Origin: a virus
DNA: 54,265 bases
Direction: 5' to 3' (one strand)
IMG/VR virus record: IMGVR_UViG_3300032083_001527
Location: 1 to 54,265 of that record
Positions 49,527 to 54,265 of the stretch are shown in pieces; position 1 is the stretch's first letter, and the number at the start of each line of letters is the position of its first letter. A program made the translations under genes and the position numbers. The notes under the pieces are model-generated. The model worked only from the letters and a program-made list of their open reading frames with translations. It made no database searches and was not told where the DNA came from.

Positions 49527-51078
49527 TTTCTATTCTTATATTTGATATTACACAATCCGCTGACATAATAGTTAAAGCTACACTTACAGCGTTTTTAAGT
49601 GCAGACTTAGTTACAAGTACAGGATCGATAATACCTTCATCTATCATTTTAACAAAGTTACCTGTTATTACATTACAACCATAACCTTCCTTCATGTTAA
49701 CATTAAGCTTCATACCAGAGTTATCCATAATAGTTTCAAATGGTGAAGATAAAGCATTTAACAATACCTTACCAGCATCGCTGGTTGAAATTTTTTGAGA
49801 AGCATTTAATAGTGCTATACCACCACCTGGTACTATACCTTCTTGTAGTGCAGCCTTAGTAGCATATATAGCATCTTCAACACGATCTTTCTTTTCTTTT
49901 AATTCAACCTTTGAATTAGCTCCTACCATAATTATACCTACACTACCAGATAATGTAGCTAATCTATCTTCTAGTTTCTTTTTAATAAAACCATCTTTTT
50001 CTTTAGCTAACTTAGCATTTAACTCATCTATTCTATTTTCAATATCATCGGTCATGCCATCTAGTGTTAGAACTGTATGTTTACTATCTGTTACTGAGAA
50101 CTCAGCTTCACCTAAGTGTTCTGGCTTCATAAGATCCAAATCATCACCTAGCTCTTCGTTAATTACTGTAGCACCTGTTAATATAGCTAGATCTTCTGTA
50201 GCATCCTTTTTAGTAGGACCAAAGCCTGGTAAATCAATAATGTTTACTTTAATATTACCTTTTACTTTGTTCATCATTAAAGCGGCCTTAACTGATTGAG
50301 CTACTGGCGCTATAATAAGTAAAGCTCTATTGTTCTTTATAACGTATTCTAATATTCCTTGTATTTTTCTTACATTAGGTATTTCAGATGAACATATTAA
50401 TACAAGTGGAGTATCTAATTCACATGTTTGTTTATCTGTGTTTGTAACAAAGTGTGTAGATGTAAGGCCACAATCTACTTGTACTCCATCTACTATCTCA
50501 ACATATGTATCATCTGTTTCACTTGTTTCCATTAGTACTACACCGTTTTTACCAACCTTATCATAAGCTTCAGCTATAATAGCTCCTAGTTCTTTATCAT
50601 TGTTACATGATATAGCACTAACAGATTTAAGCATATCACCTTCTACATCTATAGATATGTTATTAAGATATTCAATAACATCATCTAGTGTTTGGTTTAC
50701 TCCATCTTTTATTTCTCTGATTGTAAGACCATCTGCGACTGCAGTGTCTATTTGTTGAATTAGCGCTTCAGCTAAGACTGTAGCGGTTGTTGTACCATCA
50801 CCAGCATCTTTAACTGTATTTCTAGCGGCTTCTTTTATTAGGGTTGCACCCATATTTTCTACCGGATCTAACAAGACTACGCTCTCTGCAACGGTTACTC
50901 CATCTTTTGTTATGACCGGTTTGCCACGACCGTCTTCGTAGATAACGCATTTACCTGACGCTCCTAATGTAGATTTAACGGCTTGGGCTAATTTATTTAC
51001 GCCGGTGATTACCTTAGCTTTAGCATCATCACCAAAGCTAAGATCTTTCACCAACTCACTTGGTAAGTTGTATTCCAT
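49513..51078 (-). CDS. groEL: Chaperonin GroEL
   Basis: 521 residues. ATP-driven folding chamber. Key motifs: VITKDGVTVAES (about 55-66), DAGDGTTTATVLAEAL (91-106; D94 corresponds to E. coli D87), VEDAIYATKAALQEGIVPGG (about 400-419; D402 corresponds to D398). It is shorter than E. coli GroEL (548 residues) and lacks the Gly/Met C-terminal tail. The N-terminus MEYNLPSELVKDLSFGDDAK is divergent. Phage GroEL proteins are known but uncommon. It is transcribed just before groES and before the structural genes, consistent with capsid assembly. Confidence 0.93.
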   Translation of the reverse strand: MEYNLPSELVKDLSFGDDAKAKVITGVNKLAQAVKSTLGASGKCVIYEDGRGKPVITKDGVTVAESVVLLDPVENMGATLIKEAARNTVKDAGDGTTTATVLAEALIQQIDTAVADGLTIREIKDGVNQTLDDVIEYLNNISIDVEGDMLKSVSAISCNNDKELGAIIAEAYDKVGKNGVVLMETSETDDTYVEIVDGVQVDCGLTSTHFVTNTDKQTCELDTPLVLICSSEIPNVRKIQGILEYVIKNNRALLIIAPVAQSVKAALMMNKVKGNIKVNIIDLPGFGPTKKDATEDLAILTGATVINEELGDDLDLMKPEHLGEAEFSVTDSKHTVLTLDGMTDDIENRIDELNAKLAKEKDGFIKKKLEDRLATLSGSVGIIMVGANSKVELKEKKDRVEDAIYATKAALQEGIVPGGGIALLNASQKISTSDAGKVLLNALSSPFETIMDNSGMKLNVNMKEGYGCNVITGNFVKMIDEGIIDPVLVTKSALKNAVSVALTIMSADCVISNIRIENASS

Positions 51079-51131
51079 AATGTATTTTATTTTATTTAAT
51101 TAAATTGATTGTAGATTTAAAGTTCTACTTC

Positions 51132-52226
51132 TTATTTATTTGCTTTTCTTTTTGCTCTTCTAATTTTTCTTTCAGCTAACTTTGTTTTTATAGCAGATCC
51201 AATTCCAGTGCCACCTCTTTTTCTTGTTTTAATTTTAGCTGGTTCGTTTTTTCTATCTTTAATCTTTAACTTAGTTACTGTATCGTTAGTTTTAGTAGTT
51301 ACTTTCTTTTTCTTTCTATTACCTTCAACATCGAACTTTTGTTTAGTTTTTTTAGAAACATCTCCTGATTCAGTTCTTTCTACAACTTTAGTTTTTCTAA
51401 TATTATCTTTAGTTCCTTTAACAACTTTAGTTTGTTTAGAACCTAGACCTGGAGTTGCAACTTTAGTTTTAGTAGTTCTCTTTGTATCTTTACTTACTTT
51501 TGGTCCAGCAGTTTTTGTAGTCGTTGTTTGACCATGTCTTTTACTAACGCCATAAGCTTTGTTTATTTTATTTTGTAAAGCATTGTATTCAGGAGAACCT
51601 TTTTTATGCTTCTTTCTTTCAGCAACATACTTAGATAAATTAGGATCTCTCTTTTTAGCTTCAGCAAATTTATCAACTTTAGGTTTAGGTTTAGGTGTAG
51701 GTGTAGTTTTAACAACTTTACCAGTATTTGGACCTGAGGTAACAACAGATACATTTTTGTTAACTTTTATATTTTTATTATCTTGCTTTTTATTTTGAAC
51801 AGCTGGTTTATCTTTTTTACTAGATGCTGTTGCGCCTGCCGCTAAGGCAGTAACTCCTATGCTAGGACCATATTTTTTTATTAACTCAGTGGCCTTTTGT
51901 TTTCCCTTATCTAATAGTGATGTGACCGGCTTGATAATTTTTTGTTGTACCTTTTTATTTTTAGCTAATTCTTTAGCTCCTTTTTTAACAGCTTTCTTTG
52001 CAACAGGTAATAAGGGTACTGCCTTCATTGGAGATTTTTCAGCCATATCCATAGCGGAGCCCTTCTTCATCTTCATAGGATTTTTAGCCATGTCCATTGC
52101 AGAGTTTTTGGCCATTTTCATAGCTGCTTCTCTTTGCATTTTCATTGCAGCTTCTGCTTTCATTTTCTGTGGAGACTTATATTGTGTTCCTTTACCGAAC
52201 TCCATCCCCTTCATTTTAAATGCCAT
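51132..52226 (-). CDS. Very Lys-rich protein with MAFKMKG leader and Met-rich repeats
   Basis: 364 residues, strongly basic. Leader MAFKMKGMEFGKGTQYKSPQ, then short Met-rich repeats (AMKMQREAAMKMAKNSAMDM, AKNPMKMKKGSAMDMAEKSP) and a disordered Lys/Thr-rich body (KTTTPTPK type, KTKVATPGLGSKQ, KKKKVTTKTNDTVTK). No enzyme motif. Composition is like a DNA-condensing or internal virion protein. It shares the leader with distant genes at 8284-13748, so the leader is not a local duplication. Followed by the groEL gene after 53 bases. Confidence 0.68.
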   Translation of the reverse strand: MAFKMKGMEFGKGTQYKSPQKMKAEAAMKMQREAAMKMAKNSAMDMAKNPMKMKKGSAMDMAEKSPMKAVPLLPVAKKAVKKGAKELAKNKKVQQKIIKPVTSLLDKGKQKATELIKKYGPSIGVTALAAGATASSKKDKPAVQNKKQDNKNIKVNKNVSVVTSGPNTGKVVKTTPTPKPKPKVDKFAEAKKRDPNLSKYVAERKKHKKGSPEYNALQNKINKAYGVSKRHGQTTTTKTAGPKVSKDTKRTTKTKVATPGLGSKQTKVVKGTKDNIRKTKVVERTESGDVSKKTKQKFDVEGNRKKKKVTTKTNDTVTKLKIKDRKNEPAKIKTRKRGGTGIGSAIKTKLAERKIRRAKRKANK

Positions 52227-52250
52227 ATTGTTTTTTTTTAATCGATTAAT

Positions 52251-52607
52251 TTATTCTTTTTCAGCTTGCATAGCCTCTTGTTCCCATGGGTGGGCTGGAT
52301 GTCCTTCAGGTAATCTACCCATTGGACCATCAATCATCCCGTTTTTTCTAATGTAAATTTTATCCTCCCACATAACCCAGTTGTCTCCATATGCCGCTCT
52401 GCCCTCATCCATCTGTTCCATGTGTTTTTGTTCGTGCTTAATGACGCGTTTCATTAACTTACTTCCAGGTTTTACACTAGGACTGACAGCAATAGTGCCA
52501 TCGTTTCTAGCTTCCGCTATTGTTCCTTTATCTAATGGCGTTCTAACCAGGTTAACATTACCCGAATGTTTGAAATTTCTTTTTTCTTTGCCTAGTTTAA
52601 ACGCCAT
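52251..52607 (-). CDS. Small HExxH putative zinc metallopeptidase with MAFK leader
   Basis: 118 residues. It begins MAFKLGKEKRNF, a variant of the MAFKMK leader. KRVIKHEQKHMEQMDEG contains HExxH (H58, E59, H62), and PWEQEAMQ (E109/E111) could supply the third zinc ligand. The segment KGTIAEARNDGTIAVSPSV precedes it. It resembles small phage gluzincin-like proteins I recall from marine phages. It could be the missing head maturation or leader-processing protease, but substrate and activity are unproven. Confidence 0.7.
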   Translation of the reverse strand: MAFKLGKEKRNFKHSGNVNLVRTPLDKGTIAEARNDGTIAVSPSVKPGSKLMKRVIKHEQKHMEQMDEGRAAYGDNWVMWEDKIYIRKNGMIDGPMGRLPEGHPAHPWEQEAMQAEKE

Positions 52608-52614
52608 ATAGTTT

Positions 52615-52908
52615 TTATTTAAAAGTTTTAACGACCTTTGGGCCTTTAATGTACTCTAATTTCTTCTCAAAGTGCTCAACACTGCCGTTTATTGCAGCTT
52701 CTGCACCTTCCATTGTCTCTCTTCTTGTAATATCTACCCAAGTTTCTTCATTATCGGGCTTATTTACCTCTGTTTGGTAGTACCCGTTGGGTAATTGTGT
52801 AATTCTCCAGTTCTTTTTGTTAGCTAAGTGCTTCCACTCTGCTAATTGTTTCTCTGAAATTTTAGGTTCTGTAGTATATGTACTACTTTTATAGTATATG
52901 TATGTCAT
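52615..52908 (-). CDS. Hypothetical protein, 97 residues
   Basis: MTYIYYKSSTYTTEPKISEK, QLAEWKHLANKKNWRITQLP, NGYYQTEVNKPDNEETWVDI, then RRETMEGAEAAINGSVEHFE and KKLEYIKGPKVVKTFK. A small alpha/beta protein with Trp-rich N-terminal half; no membrane span or signal. Not recognised. It precedes the HExxH gene by 7 bases. Confidence 0.6.
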   Translation of the reverse strand: MTYIYYKSSTYTTEPKISEKQLAEWKHLANKKNWRITQLPNGYYQTEVNKPDNEETWVDITRRETMEGAEAAINGSVEHFEKKLEYIKGPKVVKTFK

Positions 52909-52948
52909 GTTTTTGGTTTTAATTGATTAGGTATAAGGATTTTCCTTA

Positions 52949-53341
52949 TTATGCTTTAGTAAAAAATGCGTACTCTACTTGTACTGTACCTGAAGTTGTT
53001 TGTAATTGAACTCCTTTACTTCCACCGGCTTTGCTGTAAGGTAAAAACATAAATTCACCTGCTGATAATCTAGCAAAAGCAACGTTATCAGTATCTTCTA
53101 CGTCTACAGCGTTAGTTGTTGCTGTAGATCCATCTGTTGTTCCAGTATGTTTTATATACATGTATGCTGTTGCTGTACCCGCTGGTTTTATTACAGTGTC
53201 ACCCCCTGTTGTTCCTGCATTTACTTTAGATATACCTTTGCTTGGATTACCAGTTGTTAAAGTATCTGTTACTGAAAATGACAATGCATCTGATGATACA
53301 TCTGTACTTGATAATGATAATGTTGGTTTTAATGTTGCCAT
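52949..53341 (-). CDS. Virion decoration-type protein, paralogue 1
   Basis: 130 residues. MATLKPTLSLSSTDVSSDAL, SFSVTDTLTTGNPSKGISKV, and near the end FMFLPYSKAGGSKGVQLQTT then VQVEYAFFTKA. It is a close paralogue of the next gene (53355-53747), which shares the first 26 residues almost exactly and the terminal VQVEYAxFT. Beta-rich with no Cys. Likely a decoration or fibre-tip subunit. A small hairpin ATAAGGA/TCCTTAT overlaps the stop codon, possibly a weak attenuator. Confidence 0.65.
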   Translation of the reverse strand: MATLKPTLSLSSTDVSSDALSFSVTDTLTTGNPSKGISKVNAGTTGGDTVIKPAGTATAYMYIKHTGTTDGSTATTNAVDVEDTDNVAFARLSAGEFMFLPYSKAGGSKGVQLQTTSGTVQVEYAFFTKA

Positions 53342-53354
53342 AGTTATTTATAAT

Positions 53355-53747
53355 TTATGATCTAGTAAAGTAAGCGTATTCAACTTGTACTGTATTAGCT
53401 GTAGCTTCTAGTTGTATTAAACCGGCTCCACCAGCGTGATGTGGAAAAAATGCAAACTCATCTTTAGATATACGCATTATTTCTGTACCATCAGCTGTTT
53501 CTACTTTAACTTGATCAGCACCAGATGATCCACCAGCTGAGTTTAATCCAAGGTGTTTTATATAAACATATCTTGTAGCATCTACACTTGGAAGTATAAT
53601 ACTTGCGCCACCAGTAGTGGTTGCTGTTATTCTAGCTACATTTTCTATTGGTGCATTTACAGTGGCAGTATCAGTAACTGAAAAAGATAAAGCATCAGAA
53701 GAAACATCTGTGCTAGATAAAGATAGTGTTGATTTAAGTGACGCCAT
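53355..53747 (-). CDS. Virion decoration-type protein, paralogue 2
   Basis: 130 residues. MASLKSTLSLSSTDVSSDAL, SFSVTDTATVNAPIENVARI, then DEFAFFPHHAGGAGLIQLEA and VQVEYAYFTRS. Paralogue of 52949-53341; the N-terminal 26 residues are nearly identical and the middles differ. First gene of the minus-strand unit, next to the control region. The pair probably arose by tandem duplication and has diverged in its exposed part. Confidence 0.65.
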   Translation of the reverse strand: MASLKSTLSLSSTDVSSDALSFSVTDTATVNAPIENVARITATTTGGASIILPSVDATRYVYIKHLGLNSAGGSSGADQVKVETADGTEIMRISKDEFAFFPHHAGGAGLIQLEATANTVQVEYAYFTRS

Positions 53748-53847
53748 ATTGAATTTATTTATTTTATTACAGCACCTTGCTGTTATTCCATATTCTAGAT
53801 AATTACATAGTACTTTATATATTTACTTTTATTTGGTATTATAAATA

Positions 53848-53922
53848 TAGGGGTATAGTGCTGCCCCTACCCCCCTATACCCCCACCCCCCATATAGAAC
53901 CCCATTATTTTCCCCACCCCCC
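53848..53922. other. C-tract cluster (minus-strand G-quadruplex potential) with hairpin
   Basis: Seven runs of four or more C within 59 bases (53864-53867, 53870-53875, 53880-53884, 53886-53891, 53900-53903, 53912-53915, 53917-53922). The minus strand thus has G-runs that could form a quadruplex. The hairpin TAGGGG/CCCCTA (53848-53853 with 53864-53869) lies at its left edge. The rest of the intergenic region is nearly all A/T. Possibly an origin or transcription-control structure. Confidence 0.7.
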
Positions 53923-54007
53923 TTCAATCCATACCTTTTCAATATTTTATTTTCAACCTTTACCCATAATATCCATATATATTCGTAACTACATTGTAAT
54001 TCACTTA

Positions 54008-54040
54008 ACAAAGTAAATACGAAACTAATTAGATAATATA
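54008..54040 (+). repeat. 33-bp direct repeat, copy 1
   Basis: ACAAAGTAAATACGAAA followed by CTAATTAGATAATATA. It differs from copy 2 (54127-54159) at 2 of 33 positions. Lies 119 bases from copy 2. Confidence 0.8.
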
Positions 54041-54041
54041 T

Positions 54042-54064
54042 ATGTAACTAAAAAATACTAAATA
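54042..54064 (+). promoter_or_regulatory. ATGTAACTA motif, plus-strand copy C (weaker)
   Basis: Begins ATGTAACTA, then AAAAATA, then CTAAATA, and ends at the ATG of the 23-residue ORF. About 17 of 23 positions agree with copy A. Weaker candidate of the same class. Confidence 0.35.
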
Positions 54065-54135
54065 TGAATATATTAATATCAATACTAACATTCTCAATAA
54101 TAATATACATTTTAATATTTGAGTTTACAAAGTAA
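54064..54135 (+). CDS. Possible 23-residue membrane micropeptide
   Basis: Reads MNILISILTFSIIIYILIFE, then FTK, an almost pure hydrophobic membrane span. Its stop codon lies inside direct repeat copy 2 (ACAAAGTAA). Coding status is uncertain; composition follows local A/T bias, and it may be chance. Confidence 0.3.
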   Translation: MNILISILTFSIIIYILIFEFTK

Positions 54136-54159
54136 ATACGAAAGTAAATAGATAATATA
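54127..54159 (+). repeat. 33-bp direct repeat, copy 2
   Basis: ACAAAGTAAATACGAAA followed by GTAAATAGATAATATA, 31 of 33 bases identical to copy 1. It ends 33 bases before the sigma start at 54193, a promoter-like distance. Confidence 0.8.
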
Positions 54160-54192
54160 AATATAATAAATAACTAATTAAAATATAATAAT

Positions 54193-54265
54193 ATGACTTT
54201 AAAAAGATTTGTAATAAGAAAATCCTTAATCGGTAAAAACGAAGTAATAACTTTCACAAATAAAA
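54193..54265 (+). CDS. Sigma factor, N-terminal part (continues at base 1 if the molecule is circular)
   Basis: ATG at 54193, then TLKRFVIRKSLIGKNEVITF and TNK, running off the window with no stop. Base 54265 plus bases 1-2 make an AAC codon, after which base 3 continues in frame into the sigma factor (KPNQYLDRDQ...). The joined protein is 252 residues. The start is preceded by TAATAAT without a Shine-Dalgarno sequence. Confidence 0.8.
   Translation, partial: MTLKRFVIRKSLIGKNEVITFTNK

Larger units (their letters stand above)
53748..54192. promoter_or_regulatory. Non-coding divergent control region, candidate origin
   Basis: The longest non-coding stretch (445 bases), between the first minus-strand gene and the sigma factor start. 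It holds a hairpin, C-tracts, two 33-bp direct repeats, a possible 23-residue ORF and copies of ATGTAA-type motifs. Genes diverge from it in both directions, as expected for a promoter hub or replication origin. Which of the two roles applies is inferred. Confidence 0.6.

Noticed and set aside
52933-52949. Hairpin ATAAGGA/TCCTTAT as a terminator after 52949-53341
   Set aside because: Only 7 bp with a 3-base loop and no following U-tract on the minus strand; listed as a possible attenuator at most.
53777-54016. 79-residue plus-strand ORF and 60-residue minus-strand ORF across the C-tracts
   Set aside because: Pro-rich or Gly-rich translations arise from the C-runs. There is no plausible family, and the region is better read as a control element.
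1-54265. tRNA genes, CRISPR arrays, integrase and repressor (temperate functions)
   Set aside because: No cloverleaf-like stretches, regularly spaced repeats, or recombinase motifs were noticed. The 33-bp repeats occur only twice and are not an array. Short tRNAs could be missed by eye.

Overview
The window looks like a complete, circularly permuted genome of a tailed phage (about 54.3 kb, AT-rich, roughly one third G+C by eye) that infects a marine member of the Bacteroidetes/Flavobacteriia. The phage assignment rests on terminase, portal, scaffold, major capsid, tail and internal virion proteins. The host assignment is inferred from a histone H1-like protein of the Bacteroidetes type, a secreted protein whose C-terminus resembles a type IX secretion sorting tail, an outer-membrane beta-barrel protein with a signal peptide, and A/T-rich start-codon contexts with almost no Shine-Dalgarno sequences. 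No integrase, repressor, tRNA, CRISPR array or insertion sequence was seen. Many proteins resemble families I remember from uncultured marine phages; this is recall, not a search result.

Completeness: the open frame entering at base 1 (a sigma factor without its N-terminus) and the open frame leaving at base 54265 are in phase when the two ends are joined. They give one uninterrupted sigma-70-like protein of 252 residues.

Layout: two divergent transcription units leave a non-coding control region (53748-54192) and meet at a bidirectional terminator (8256-8282). The control region holds C-tracts that could form a G-quadruplex on the minus strand, a hairpin and a 33-bp direct repeat. The plus-strand unit (54193 through the junction to 8249) is the regulatory, replication and nucleotide module: sigma factor, ERF annealing protein, PD-(D/E)XK exonuclease, SSB-like protein, primase-helicase, GIY-YIG/MazG-like fusion, Holliday-junction-resolvase-like nuclease, class II ribonucleotide reductase and H1-like protein.

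The minus-strand unit reads from 53747 down to 8284. In transcription order it holds two related surface-type proteins; a small HExxH protein; a Lys/Met-rich protein; GroEL and GroES; a winged-helix protein, a holin and a GroES-like protein; terminase, portal, scaffold and major capsid protein; tail proteins, including one of 2232 residues; three internal virion proteins, one a 2633-residue polyvalent protein; and finally an accessory island (8284-15116) of small proteins.

The most unusual content is that last island plus the giant protein. At least six proteins share the N-terminus MAFKMKG (or a close form), three share M(A/P)YIQxxNP, and one has all three motifs of the PAP2 acid-phosphatase family. 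The giant protein carries five K(F/Y)KR motifs, two of which bracket a HAD-phosphatase domain. A unifying hypothesis is that the N-terminal leaders and internal KFKR sites are packaging or processing signals for proteins carried inside the capsid and delivered with the DNA, analogous to T4 internal proteins. The sequence suggests this but does not prove it.
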